32,852 bases of DNA from an uncultured Mycobacteriaceae bacterium (GCA_903927745.1 CAIYOH010000259.1:1-32852); one strand, 5' to 3'. Positions 19,680 through 27,990 are shown, counted from the first letter of the stretch. Translations and numbers: made by a program. Notes: a model not told the origin generated them from the sequence alone.

Positions 19680-20678
19680 GTGAAGGTCACCGTCCTGGTC
19701 GGCGGCGTCGGCGGCGCCCGTTTTCTGCTGGGCGTGCAGCAGTTGCTCGGGCTCGGTCAGTTCGCCACCCAGGGCGGCGATGCGCGAGCCGGAGAACACG
19801 AACTGACCGCGATCGTCAACATCGGTGACGACGCGTGGATCCACGGGGTGCGTATCTGTCCGGACCTGGACACCTGCATGTACACCCTGGGCGGCGGGGT
19901 CGACCCGCAGCGGGGGTGGGGGCACCGCGACGAAACATGGCACGCCAAAGAGGAATTAGCGCGCTACGGCGTGCAGCCGGACTGGTTCGGCCTGGGCGAC
20001 CGGGATCTGGGGACCCACCTGGTGCGCACGCAGATGCTCAATGCCGGCTACCCGCTGTCTGCGATCACCGCGGCCCTGTGCGACCGCTGGCAACCCGGCG
20101 CGCGGCTGCTGCCGGCCAGCGACGACCGCTGCGAGACGAATGTGGTGATCACCGACCCGGCCGACGGCCACCGCCGGGCGATTCACTTCCAGGAGTGGTG
20201 GGTGCGCTACCGCGCACAAGTGCCCACCCACAGTTTCGCATTTGTTGGCGCCGAGAAAGCAAGCGCCACAACCGAAGCGGTGACGGCCATCGCCGAGGCC
20301 AATGTCATCTTCCTGGCCCCGTCCAACCCGGTGGTCAGCGTCGGGGCGATCATGGCCATTCCCGGTATCCGCGCCGCGTTGCGGGCGGCACCGGCCCCCG
20401 TCGTCGGCTACTCGCCGATTGTCGATGGAAAGCCGTTGCGCGGCATGGCCGATGAGTGCCTATCGGTCATCGGGATCGAATCCACCGCGCAGGCCGTCGG
20501 CCGTCACTACGGGTCGCGCCGCGGCACCGGGATCCTGGATTGCTGGCTGGTGCACGCTGGCGACGAGGCCGACGTCGAGGGCGTCGCGGTGCGCGCAGTG
20601 CCGCTGTTGATGAGCGACCCCACGGTGACGGCCGCGATGGTCGGCGCCGGTCTGGATCTGGCGGGCGTGACGGCGTGA
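19680..20678 (+). CDS. fbiA: Coenzyme F420 biosynthesis transferase FbiA (CofD family)
   Basis: Transfers the activated three-carbon phospho group (enolpyruvyl in mycobacteria, lactyl in archaea) to Fo, giving dehydro-F420-0 or F420-0. The 332-residue length equals the mycobacterial family. Motifs include [15 protein letters not shown] at the N-terminus, [26 protein letters not shown], and [13 protein letters not shown] with [18 protein letters not shown]. The frame is open upstream, but GTG at 19680 ([12 protein letters not shown]) is the family start. It overlaps fbiB by four bases (GTGA), the standard F420 operon arrangement. Confidence 0.96.
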   Translation: MKVTVLVGGVGGARFLLGVQQLLGLGQFATQGGDARAGEHELTAIVNIGDDAWIHGVRICPDLDTCMYTLGGGVDPQRGWGHRDETWHAKEELARYGVQPDWFGLGDRDLGTHLVRTQMLNAGYPLSAITAALCDRWQPGARLLPASDDRCETNVVITDPADGHRRAIHFQEWWVRYRAQVPTHSFAFVGAEKASATTEAVTAIAEANVIFLAPSNPVVSVGAIMAIPGIRAALRAAPAPVVGYSPIVDGKPLRGMADECLSVIGIESTAQAVGRHYGSRRGTGILDCWLVHAGDEADVEGVAVRAVPLLMSDPTVTAAMVGAGLDLAGVTA

Positions 20679-22069
20679 GCACCCCTGGCGTGACCCCCTC
20701 TGGTGCGGGTCAGCCGCCGGGCGGCGAGCACGGCGCGGGCGGGACCATCGAGATCCTGCCGGTCGCCGGACTGCCCGAGTTCCGTCCGGGCGACGACCTA
20801 GCCGCGGCGATCGCCGCGGCCGCCCCCTGGCTGCGCGACGGCGACGTCGTGGTGGTGACCAGCAAGGCGGTGTCCAAGTGCGAGGGCCGGCTGGTGCCGG
20901 CGCCGCAGGATCCCGAAGAGCGAGACAAGTTGCGGCGCACGCTGGTCTGCGACGAGGCGGTGCGGGTGCTCGCACGCAAGGGCCGAACCCTGATCACAGA
21001 GAACCGACTCGGCATTGTTCAGGCCGCGGCGGGCGTGGACGGGTCCAACGTCGATCGCGGCGAATTGGCTTTGCTGCCAGTGGATCCCGATGCCAGCGCA
21101 GCCGGGCTGCGCGCCGCGCTGCGGGAGCGCATGGGCGTCGACATCGCGGTGGTTGTCACCGACACGATGGGTCGGGCCTGGCGCAACGGGCAGACCGATG
21201 CGGCCGTCGGCGTGGCCGGCCTGTCAGTCCTGCACGGCTATGCCGGCTCCGTCGACCGGCAGGGCAACGAGCTGCTGGTCACCGAGGTCGCGATCGCCGA
21301 CGAGGTCGCAGCAGCCGCCGACCTGGTCAAGGGCAAGCTGATCGGGATGCCGGTGGCCGTGGTGCGCGGACTCGCGCACCTGATCACGGCCGACGATAGC
21401 GTCACCGCCCGGCGGTTGGTGCGGTCCGGCGACGAGGACCTGTTCTGGCTCGGCACCGCCGAAGCCCTCGAGATGGGCCGTCGGCAGGCCCAGCTGTTGC
21501 GCAGATCGGTGCGGCTGTTCGACGCGGAGCCGGTGCCGCCGGACCTCGTGACGGCGGCCGTCGCCGAGGCGCTCACCGCGCCGGCGCCCCACCACACCCG
21601 GCCGGTCCGGTTCGTCTGGCTGCAGAACCCGGCCACCCGCACCCGGCTGCTGGACCGCATGCAGGACCGGTGGCGCGCCGACCTCGCCGGCGACGGCCGG
21701 GCCGCCGATGCCATTGAGCGGCGGGTGGCGCGCGGACGGATCCTCTATGACGCCCCCGAAGTCGTCATCCCGTTCCTGGTTCTCGACGGTGCCCACACCT
21801 ACCCCGACGAGGCTCGCAACGACGCCGAGCACACCATGTTCACGGTCGCGGCCGGGGCCGCCGTGCAGGCCCTGCTGGTCGCGGTGGCCGTGCGCGGGCT
21901 GGGCAGCTGCTGGATCGGCTCGACGATCTTCGCCGCCGACCTGGTTCGGGCGGAGCTGGAGCTGCCCGCCGACTGGGAGCCACTGGGCGCCGTCGCCATC
22001 GGCTACCCCCGGGAGCCGGCCGGGGCCCGCGATCCAGCCGACGTCGCCGATCTGCTCATCCGCCGGTGA
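20675..22069 (+). CDS. fbiB: FbiB, bifunctional F420:gamma-glutamyl ligase / dehydro-F420-0 reductase
   Basis: Finishes F420 by adding the poly-gamma-glutamate tail. The 464-residue protein is a fusion. The N-terminal CofE-like ligase (about residues 20-250) shows [37 protein letters not shown] and [20 protein letters not shown]. The C-terminal FMN nitroreductase-like domain (about 255-464) shows [14 protein letters not shown] and [14 protein letters not shown]. In mycobacteria that domain reduces dehydro-F420-0. The GTG start at 20675 overlaps the fbiA stop, and its own stop overlaps the GTG of a Nudix gene in the same way. Confidence 0.96.
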   Translation: MSTPGVTPSGAGQPPGGEHGAGGTIEILPVAGLPEFRPGDDLAAAIAAAAPWLRDGDVVVVTSKAVSKCEGRLVPAPQDPEERDKLRRTLVCDEAVRVLARKGRTLITENRLGIVQAAAGVDGSNVDRGELALLPVDPDASAAGLRAALRERMGVDIAVVVTDTMGRAWRNGQTDAAVGVAGLSVLHGYAGSVDRQGNELLVTEVAIADEVAAAADLVKGKLIGMPVAVVRGLAHLITADDSVTARRLVRSGDEDLFWLGTAEALEMGRRQAQLLRRSVRLFDAEPVPPDLVTAAVAEALTAPAPHHTRPVRFVWLQNPATRTRLLDRMQDRWRADLAGDGRAADAIERRVARGRILYDAPEVVIPFLVLDGAHTYPDEARNDAEHTMFTVAAGAAVQALLVAVAVRGLGSCWIGSTIFAADLVRAELELPADWEPLGAVAIGYPREPAGARDPADVADLLIRR

Positions 22070-22617
22070 GTGCCCCGGAGAGCGTCCGGGACTCGGCGAT
22101 CTCGATCCTCACGCAATGGCAGGCGCCCAACGACCCCCAGGAGTCGCTGCGCGACGCCGTCCTCGCCTTCGTGCACGCCCGCCCCGACGCCTGCCGCCGC
22201 GACTGCGTGGCGGGCCACGTCACCGCCTCGGCGCTGGTGCTCGACCACACCGGCAGCCGGGTGCTGTTGACCCTGCATCCCCGGGTGGGCCGCTGGGTGC
22301 AGCTCGGCGGGCACTGCGACGACGACGATCCCGACATCGTCTCCGCGGCGCTGCGCGAGGCCACCGAGGAATCCGGAGTCGCCGGGCTGCGCATCGACCG
22401 CGAGCTGGCCGCTGTGCACGTCCACCCGGTGACCTGCTCGCTGGGCGTGCCGACGCGGCACCTGGATTTGCAGTTCGTGGCACACGCCCCCGCCGGGGCA
22501 CAGATCGCCATCAGCGACGAATCCGACGACCTGCGTTGGTGGCCGGCCGACGGGTTGCCGCCCGGCTCCGACCACGCGCTGGAGTTTCTGGTGGCCCGCG
22601 CGCTCCGCCGAATGTGA
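22066..22617 (+). CDS. Nudix hydrolase with atypical Nudix box, third gene of the F420 operon
   Basis: A 183-residue Nudix-fold protein. The second half of the Nudix box is canonical (REATEESGV at 97-105), with GRWVQLGGH before it. The first glutamate of the G-x5-E part is Asp88, and the following spacer is one residue longer than normal (eight instead of seven). These features are visible directly and may change metal binding or substrate. Its GTG overlaps the fbiB stop as GTGA, so it is probably co-translated with F420 genes. Housecleaning of a nucleotide by-product is a guess. The M. tuberculosis fbi locus carries a DNA methylase gene at this place instead. Confidence 0.88.
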   Translation: MSAPESVRDSAISILTQWQAPNDPQESLRDAVLAFVHARPDACRRDCVAGHVTASALVLDHTGSRVLLTLHPRVGRWVQLGGHCDDDDPDIVSAALREATEESGVAGLRIDRELAAVHVHPVTCSLGVPTRHLDLQFVAHAPAGAQIAISDESDDLRWWPADGLPPGSDHALEFLVARALRRM

Positions 22618-22691
22618 AGCCAGCTTCACGCTCTACGCCGAGTGTGAAGCTGGCTTCACGCTCGGCGCCCAGCGTCACGCCAGCGTGACGC
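22614..22691. repeat. Three tandem palindromes between convergent genes
   Basis: Three hairpin-forming repeats follow one another. (1) GTGAAGC-CA-GCTTCAC at 22614-22629. (2) An interrupted 15-base-arm palindrome at 22636-22667 with core GTGAAGC-TG-GCTTCAC, whose single mismatch would be a U-G pair in RNA. (3) GCGTCACGC-CA-GCGTGACGC at 22672-22691. The first begins inside the nudix stop codon region. The array separates the plus-strand fbi operon from the minus-strand rml/man operon, so a bidirectional transcription end is the simplest role, although there is no T-tract. Confidence 0.8.
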
Positions 22692-22692
22692 C

Positions 22693-22714
22693 GGCGAGGG
22701 AAGGGCGAGGGAAG
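22693..22714. repeat. Perfect 11-bp tandem duplication
   Basis: GGCGAGGGAAG is present twice without a spacer (22693-22703 and 22704-22714), directly after the palindrome array and just beyond the 3' end of the pyrophosphorylase gene. It looks like a recent slippage duplication; no function is evident. Confidence 0.8.
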
Positions 22715-22727
22715 AAAGCCGGAAAGC

Positions 22728-23012
22728 TCAGACGTCGGAGGAGTAGCGGATTCCGCCATCGGGGATGGTGACGCCGGGCCACACGCGTGCACCGCGCAGC
22801 AGTTCACAGCGCGCGCCGATGTCGGCGCCGTCGCCGATCACCCCGTCGCGGATCAGTGCCCGCGGGCCGATACGGACGCCGAAGCCGATGATCGAACGCT
22901 CGATGACGCTGCCCGCCTCGACCTTGGCCCCGTCGAAGATCACCGCCCCGTCCAGCCGGACACCCGGCCCGATCTCGGCGCCCCGCCCGACGACGGTGCC
23001 GCCGATCAACAC
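22728..23012 (-). CDS. manC: C-terminal part of GDP-mannose pyrophosphorylase, frameshifted from its N-terminal part
   Basis: The 94-residue frame is a left-handed beta-helix made of hexapeptide-like repeats (VVGRGAEIGPGVRLDGAVIF, then SIIGFGVRIGPRALIRDG). It matches the last quarter of mycobacterial GDP-mannose pyrophosphorylase (Rv3264c), ending GGIRYSSDV. It is in a different frame from the catalytic part upstream, from which one base seems to be missing. A GTG at 23012 overlaps the TGA that ends the first part, so it could be translated separately by re-initiation, but as a family it is one domain of a single protein. Confidence 0.85.
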   Translation of the reverse strand: MLIGGTVVGRGAEIGPGVRLDGAVIFDGAKVEAGSVIERSIIGFGVRIGPRALIRDGVIGDGADIGARCELLRGARVWPGVTIPDGGIRYSSDV

Positions 23013-23821
23013 TGCGCCCGGGGCACCGCCGCGCCGTCGTGCACCAGTTGCTCGCCCCGGTGGCCCTGCAAGGCGGGTGACGGGGCGATCCCACGCACCA
23101 GGTCGGCGGATCCGCGAACGAAGTCGTCGGGGGTGCCCATATCCCGCCAGTAACTGGAGTCGACGTAGCCGCAGACTTTGACGTTGGGATCAGACAATAG
23201 CGCGGGGAACACCTCGCGTTCGACCGACACCGCGCGCCCCCGCGGGATGCGGTCGATGACCGCGCGCCGAAACACATAGCAGCCGGCGTTGATCTGGTCG
23301 GTCGGCGGGTCCTGCGTCTTCTCCAGGAAGGCGGTGACCCGGCCGTCGTCGTCGGAGGGCACGCAGCCGAACGCTCGCGGGTCGGCCACCCGCACCAGGT
23401 GCATGGTGACGTCGGCGTGGTGGTCGCGGTGAAAATCCAGCAGCTCGCCCAGGTCGGCTCCGGAGAGCACGTCGCCGTTGAACACCATGACGGTGTCGTG
23501 GTGCAGATGGTCGACAACATTGGCGATCCCGCCGCCGGTGCCCAGGGGTTGCTCCTCGGTGACGTACTCGAGCCGCAGGCCGAGCTTGGACCCGTCGCCG
23601 AACTCGGCCTCGAAGACGTCGGCCTGGTAGGACGTACTGAGCACCACGTGCTCGATACCCGCCGCGGCGATCCGCGACAGCAGGTGGGCGAGAAATGGCA
23701 AGCCGGCGGTCGGCAGCATGGGCTTGGGCGCCGACAGCGTCAACGGCCGCAGCCGGGTGCCTTTGCCGCCGACCAGGACCACCGCATCGACGTCGTGATG
23801 CGCCAACCCGGGGTGTGCCAC
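23006..23821 (-). CDS. manC: GDP-mannose pyrophosphorylase catalytic part, ended early by a frameshift
   Basis: Makes GDP-mannose from GTP and mannose-1-phosphate, the donor for polyprenyl-phosphomannose, PIM, LM and LAM. The 271-residue frame holds a complete nucleotidyltransferase domain: GGKGTRLRP at 18-26, Lys in KPMLP, LGTGGGIANVV, VFNGDVLSGADL, EKTQDPPTDQINAG and YWRDMGTPDDF. After QLVHDGAAVP it runs into RAQC and a stop, whereas relatives continue with a P-G-A-x-L-I-G-G segment. That segment lies in another frame from 23012 down, so one base is missing in or near the CCCC run (plus-strand GGGG at 23020-23023). The start is GTG at 23821, one base after the wbbL1 stop. Sequencing error or a genuine lesion cannot be told apart here. 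Confidence 0.9.
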   Translation of the reverse strand: MAHPGLAHHDVDAVVLVGGKGTRLRPLTLSAPKPMLPTAGLPFLAHLLSRIAAAGIEHVVLSTSYQADVFEAEFGDGSKLGLRLEYVTEEQPLGTGGGIANVVDHLHHDTVMVFNGDVLSGADLGELLDFHRDHHADVTMHLVRVADPRAFGCVPSDDDGRVTAFLEKTQDPPTDQINAGCYVFRRAVIDRIPRGRAVSVEREVFPALLSDPNVKVCGYVDSSYWRDMGTPDDFVRGSADLVRGIAPSPALQGHRGEQLVHDGAAVPRAQC

Positions 23822-23822
23822 C

Positions 23823-24713
23823 TCAGTGCCGCCCTTCGGCCAGTCTGCGACGTTGGGCGTTGCGCACCATCAGGCGCGACCGCAGCGCCAGGGACCCGCG
23901 CAGCGCCAAGCGCAGCGGTGCCCGCCGCCACCCGCGGTGACGATCGGCCAGGAAGAGGTAGGTGCTCTTGTGGTGGGCGGCCAGGTGACTCGCCGGGTCG
24001 TACCCGGTGGCGTGGCCGCGATGGTGCAGGACTTCCGACGACGGCACGTAGACGCTCTGCCAGCCGGCCCGGCCGAGCCGGTCTCCGAGGTCAACGTCCT
24101 CCATGTACATGAAGTAGCGCTCGTCGAAGCCGCCGACCTGGCTGAAGGCCGAGCGACGCACCAGCAGGCACGATCCCGACAGCCAGCCCACCGCCCGCTC
24201 GCTGGGCTCGAGCCGCTCCTGGCGGTAGGCCAGCGTCCACGGATTGCTCTTCCACAGCGGTCCGATGAGCGCGTGCATGCTGCCGCGGATCAGGCTCGGC
24301 AGGTGGCGCGCCGACGGGTACAGCGATCCGTCGGGATCGCGGATCAGCGGGCCCAGCGCCCCAGCCCGCGGCCAGCGGCCGGCGGCGTCCAGCAGGGCGT
24401 CGATGCTGCCGGGGCCCCACTGCACGTCGGGGTTCGCGACGATCACCCAGTCCGCACCGTCGTCCCCGCTCGCGGCGAGTTGGGCGAAAGCGCGGTTCAT
24501 CGCGGTGCCGTAGCCGAGGTTGGCGCCGGTGGCGAAGAGTCGCACGTTGGGGTAGCGCTCCACCGCCTCCTGCGGGGTGCCGTCGGTGGAACCGTTGTCG
24601 GCCAGCAGCACGCTGACGGGACGCTCGGTGGCGAGCGACAGCGACGCCAGGAACCGCTCCAGATGGGGACCCGGGGAGTAGGTCACCGTCAAGACGGGCA
24701 GGACGTCAGTCAC
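23823..24713 (-). CDS. wbbL1: Rhamnosyltransferase WbbL1, arabinogalactan linker synthesis
   Basis: GT2-family enzyme that adds rhamnose from dTDP-rhamnose to decaprenyl-PP-GlcNAc, completing the arabinogalactan linker on the inner face of the membrane. The 296-residue protein shows the nucleotide-binding LLADNGSTDGTPQEAVE, the DxD-like NPDVQWG, and the acceptor/catalytic stretch YFMYMEDVDLGDRLGRAGW. The C-terminus is strongly basic. GTG at 24713 (MTDVLPVLTVTYSPGPHLE) is the family start and overlaps the rmlD end by eight bases. The frame extends 24 codons further upstream into rmlD, which is not needed. Confidence 0.95.
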   Translation of the reverse strand: MTDVLPVLTVTYSPGPHLERFLASLSLATERPVSVLLADNGSTDGTPQEAVERYPNVRLFATGANLGYGTAMNRAFAQLAASGDDGADWVIVANPDVQWGPGSIDALLDAAGRWPRAGALGPLIRDPDGSLYPSARHLPSLIRGSMHALIGPLWKSNPWTLAYRQERLEPSERAVGWLSGSCLLVRRSAFSQVGGFDERYFMYMEDVDLGDRLGRAGWQSVYVPSSEVLHHRGHATGYDPASHLAAHHKSTYLFLADRHRGWRRAPLRLALRGSLALRSRLMVRNAQRRRLAEGRH

Positions 24714-25650
24714 TCTTCGAGCGTATCGGTCGATCGGCCGCGCCAGGGCCGTCTGCCACCGCCATCGCCGCGATAAGTGCGTCACGCCACGCCCTCAGCG
24801 GCGTGAGTCCGGCCGCCGCGGACTCCCGGGCACCCAGCGCGGAGTAGATCGGCCGCGGCGCCGGCCGCGGGAATTGGCCGGTGCTGACGGGCCGCACGCG
24901 CGCCGGGTCGGCGCCGCATTCCTCGAAAACGGCCTGGGCCTGCTCACACCGGGACACCGCGCCCTCGTTGGCGGCGTGCAGGACGGGCCCGGGCACGCGG
25001 TCGTCGACGATCTGCAGCAGCGCAACCGCCAGGTCGCCGACGTAGGTGGGCGATCCGACCTGATCGGCGACCACGTCCACCGGCCCCTCGCCGGCGGCCA
25101 GCCGCCGCATGACGGCGACGAAGTCCTTGCCGGTGCCGCCGGTGTAGAGCCAGGCGGTGCGCACCACGACGGCATCCGGCAGCGCCGCGAGCACGGCCTG
25201 CTCGCCGGCGAACTTGCTCAGCGCGTAGACCCCGCGCGGATCGGTGGGGGCGCTGGGCTCGTAGGGGTGCGGCTGAGGACTGCTCTGATCCCCGAGATCC
25301 CCCTGGTAGGAGCCGCAGAACACGTAGTCGGTGGAGACGTGGACGAGCCGGGCGCCGACCCGCGCGCACGCCCGCGCGAGGTGCGCGGGCCCGGTCGCGT
25401 TGACTGCATAGGCGGCGGCCTCGTCGCTCTCGGCGCCGTCGACGTCGGTGTATGCCGCGCAGTTGACCACCACGTCGCCGGCCTCGATGATCCGCTCCGC
25501 GGCCACCGGGTCGGTGATGTCCCACTGCGTCGACGTGAAGGAGACCGTGGCGCGGCCCCTGGCGGCCGTCAGCGCGGACAGAGTGACGCCCAACTGACCG
25601 CCCGCACCCGCGATCACGATCCGTTCTGGCCCCTGCGACCTGCCTGACAT
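24706..25650 (-). CDS. rmlD: dTDP-4-dehydrorhamnose reductase
   Basis: Last step of dTDP-L-rhamnose synthesis, NAD(P)H-dependent. The 314-residue short-chain dehydrogenase-type protein has the dinucleotide motif GAGGQLG (about 15-21), VVNCAAYTDVDGAE, the STDYVF segment and the catalytic YALSK. A proline-rich insertion (SSPQPHPYEPSAPTDP) precedes the YxxxK. ATG at 25650 is the only sensible start. It heads the rmlD-wbbL1-pyrophosphorylase operon and is divergent from lcp1, with 89 bases between the two starts. Confidence 0.95.
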   Translation of the reverse strand: MSGRSQGPERIVIAGAGGQLGVTLSALTAARGRATVSFTSTQWDITDPVAAERIIEAGDVVVNCAAYTDVDGAESDEAAAYAVNATGPAHLARACARVGARLVHVSTDYVFCGSYQGDLGDQSSPQPHPYEPSAPTDPRGVYALSKFAGEQAVLAALPDAVVVRTAWLYTGGTGKDFVAVMRRLAAGEGPVDVVADQVGSPTYVGDLAVALLQIVDDRVPGPVLHAANEGAVSRCEQAQAVFEECGADPARVRPVSTGQFPRPAPRPIYSALGARESAAAGLTPLRAWRDALIAAMAVADGPGAADRPIRSKSD

Positions 25651-25727
25651 GGAATTGAGTGTGGCACGGAGCGCGCAGCCAGGGCCACGCCGGAGCTTCG
25701 CCTACCGCCACACCCCTGTTGCTTAAG

Positions 25728-25739
25728 TAAACTAGTGGG
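25728..25739 (+). promoter_or_regulatory. Leaderless-type -10 element for lcp1
   Basis: TAAACT (25728-25733) fits TANNNT and is followed by six bases and then the GTG at 25740. An in-frame TAA inside the element rules out an earlier start. No separate Shine-Dalgarno is visible, so the mRNA probably begins at the start codon. Confidence 0.5.
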
Positions 25740-27209
25740 GTGTTTGTGCAAAGAGTGGCTCGTGTGGTTGCAATGGCGGTGGCCGTCGCGATCGTCATGG
25801 GCACCGGAATCGCCTGGAGCAACATCCGCTCGTTCGAAGGCGGCATCTTCCACATGTTCGCGGCGTCCCTGGGCCAGGGCGGCGACGACGGCGCGATCGA
25901 CATCCTGTTGGTCGGCATGGACAGCCGCACCGACGCGCACGGCAACCCGCTGTCGCAGCAGGAGCTAGACACGCTGCACGCCGGCGACGACGACGGCACC
26001 AACACCGACACCATCATCCTGGTGCGGATACCGAACAACGGGAAGTCGGCCACCGCCATCTCCATTCCCCGGGACTCCTACGTGTCGGCCCCTGGTCTGG
26101 GCAAGACGAAGATCAACGGCGTCTACGGCCAGACCCGGGAGGCGAAGCGGACCAGTCTGGTCAAGGCCGGCCATTCCGCCGAGGACGCCGCGGCGCAGGG
26201 CACGCAGGCGGGCCGCGAGGCGCTGATCAAAACGGTCGCCGACCTCACCGGGGTCACCGTCGACCACTACGCGGAGATCGGTCTGCTCGGCTTCTCCCTG
26301 ATCACCGACGCGCTCGGCGGGGTCGATGTCTGCCTCAAAGCTCCTGTCTTCGAACCACTCTCGGGTGCGGACTTTCCGGCCGGCCAGCAGCGGCTCGACG
26401 GCCCGGATGCGCTGAGCTTCGTACGCCAGCGCCACGACCTGCCGCGCGGCGACTTGGACCGGGTAGTCCGCCAGCAGGTGGTGATGGCCTCGCTGGCCCA
26501 CCGGATCATCTCGAGCAAGACGCTCTCCAGCCCGGCCACGGTGCAGCGGCTGGAGGCCGCCGTCCAGCGTTCGGTGGTGATCTCCGCGGGCTGGAACGTG
26601 CTGGATTTCGTCCAACAGCTGTCCTCGCTGGCCGGAGGCAAGGTTGCCTTCGCCACCATCCCCGTGCTCGACGGCGCCGGCTGGAGCGACGACGGCATGC
26701 AGAGCGTCGTGCGCCTCGACCCGCACCGGGTCGCCGACTGGGTCGCGGGGCTGCTGCACGAGCAGGCTCAGGGCAAGACCGACGTCATCGCCTACACCCC
26801 GGCCAAGACCACCGCCATCGTCGTCAACGACACCGACATCAACGGCCTGGCTGCCGCGGTGTCAGAAGTGTTGAGCACCAAGGGGTTCACCACCGGCCCC
26901 GTCGGCAACAACCAGGGCGGCCACATCAAGACCAGTCAGGTCCGGGCCGCCGCCGCCGATGACCTGGGCGCCACGCAGGTGGCTAAGGAACTGGGCGGGT
27001 TGCCGGTGGTCGCCGACTCGTCGATCGCGGTCGGAACGGTGCGGGTGGTGCTCGCCAACGACTACACCGGCCCGGGCTCGGGCCTTGGGGGCGATGTCTC
27101 GTCGACGGCCGCACGCGTGTCTGACGCCGCCGCGGTGGTCGACCCGAATGTGCCCCCGCCGTCACCGATCCTCACGGCGGGCTCCGACAAACCGGAGTGC
27201 ATCGACTGA
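25740..27209 (+). CDS. lcp1: LytR-CpsA-Psr ligase Lcp1 (Rv3267-like)
   Basis: Membrane-anchored enzyme of the LCP family that attaches arabinogalactan to peptidoglycan in M. tuberculosis. The 489-residue protein has one N-terminal transmembrane segment (about residues 8-26). The LCP domain follows (about 52-260): DILLVGMDSR, TDTIILVRIPNN, AISIPRDSYV, KINGVYGQ, ITDALGGVDVCL and the arginine-rich FVRQRHDLPRGDLDRVVRQQ. A LytR C-terminal domain covers about 355-455 (VVNDTDINGLAAAVSEVL). The start is GTG at 25740; MFVQRVARV aligns with the MTIQRVARV start of Rv3267. It stands divergent to rmlD, so the linker-making and ligating genes share one promoter region. Confidence 0.95.
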   Translation: MFVQRVARVVAMAVAVAIVMGTGIAWSNIRSFEGGIFHMFAASLGQGGDDGAIDILLVGMDSRTDAHGNPLSQQELDTLHAGDDDGTNTDTIILVRIPNNGKSATAISIPRDSYVSAPGLGKTKINGVYGQTREAKRTSLVKAGHSAEDAAAQGTQAGREALIKTVADLTGVTVDHYAEIGLLGFSLITDALGGVDVCLKAPVFEPLSGADFPAGQQRLDGPDALSFVRQRHDLPRGDLDRVVRQQVVMASLAHRIISSKTLSSPATVQRLEAAVQRSVVISAGWNVLDFVQQLSSLAGGKVAFATIPVLDGAGWSDDGMQSVVRLDPHRVADWVAGLLHEQAQGKTDVIAYTPAKTTAIVVNDTDINGLAAAVSEVLSTKGFTTGPVGNNQGGHIKTSQVRAAAADDLGATQVAKELGGLPVVADSSIAVGTVRVVLANDYTGPGSGLGGDVSSTAARVSDAAAVVDPNVPPPSPILTAGSDKPECID

Positions 27210-27943
27210 CCACGCTCAGCGCCGCGATCCTGGATCCGATGCTTCGGGCCGACCCTGTCGGGCCGCGCATCACCTATTACGACGATGCTCCGGGGGCCAA
27301 CGGGGAGCGCATCGAACTGTCGGCGGCGACGCTGGCGAACTGGGCCGCCAAGACCGGTAACCTCCTTCGCGACATGGGCGCCGGGCCCGCGAGCCGCGTC
27401 GCCATCCTGCTGCCCGCACACTGGCAGACAGCGGCGGTCCTGTTTGGCGTGTGGTGGATCGGCGCCGAGGCGGTGCTCGAGCTAGGCGGGGCCGAGCCCA
27501 CGGACATAGCTCTGTGCACTGCCGACCGGCTGGAGCAGGCCGACGGCGCCGTGAGCGGGCCCGCCGGCGAGGTGGCCGTCCTGTCGCTGGACGCGTTCGG
27601 CCGCCCCGCTGACGGCCTGCCGATCGGCGTCACCGACTACGCCACCGCGGTACGGGTACACGGCGACCAGATCGTGCCCGAACCCCACCCGGGTGCGGCA
27701 CTGGACGGCCGGTCGGTCAGTGAGGTCCTGGAACAATGCCGACACTCCGCCGCAGTGCGGGGTGTGACGGCCCGTGACCGGGTGCTGTCGAGGGCCTCGT
27801 GGACGCGCGCCGACGATCTGGTGGACGGCCTGTTGTCGATCATGGCCGTCGGCGCGTCGCTGGTTCAGGTGGCCCATGCCAACCCTGATCCCGGGGCGCG
27901 GCAACGCAGGATCGACACCGAGAAGGTCACCCGGGTGCTGTGA
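27197..27943 (+). CDS. TIGR03089 family protein, partial adenylate-forming-like fold (Rv3268)
   Basis: The 248-residue protein resembles the N-terminal subdomain of acyl-CoA synthetases (ITYYDD, ELSAATLANWAAKTGNLLRD, SRVAILLPAHWQTAAVLFGVWWIGA). It has no P-loop of the type TSGSTG and none of the later adenylation motifs, so enzymatic activation is not expected. Function unknown. The GTG at 27197 overlaps lcp1 by 13 bases. A CTG at 27206, forming CTGA with the lcp1 stop and preceded by GGAG at eight bases, is an alternative giving MTTLSAAILDP. It is probably translated together with lcp1. Confidence 0.85.
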   Translation: MHRLTTLSAAILDPMLRADPVGPRITYYDDAPGANGERIELSAATLANWAAKTGNLLRDMGAGPASRVAILLPAHWQTAAVLFGVWWIGAEAVLELGGAEPTDIALCTADRLEQADGAVSGPAGEVAVLSLDAFGRPADGLPIGVTDYATAVRVHGDQIVPEPHPGAALDGRSVSEVLEQCRHSAAVRGVTARDRVLSRASWTRADDLVDGLLSIMAVGASLVQVAHANPDPGARQRRIDTEKVTRVL

Positions 27944-27990
27944 GCGCCGACGGCTATCCTGGCGGACCGGCAGATCGAAAGGCATCGCCT

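Noticed and set aside
22614..22691. CRISPR-like array
   Set aside because: The units are palindromes of different lengths with no equal-length unique spacers and no cas genes nearby.
23015..23026. Programmed ribosomal frameshifting at GTG CCC CGG in the pyrophosphorylase gene
   Set aside because: A -1 shift would restore the frame, but the site is not a canonical slippery heptamer and no stimulatory structure is evident. A missing base is the simpler explanation.
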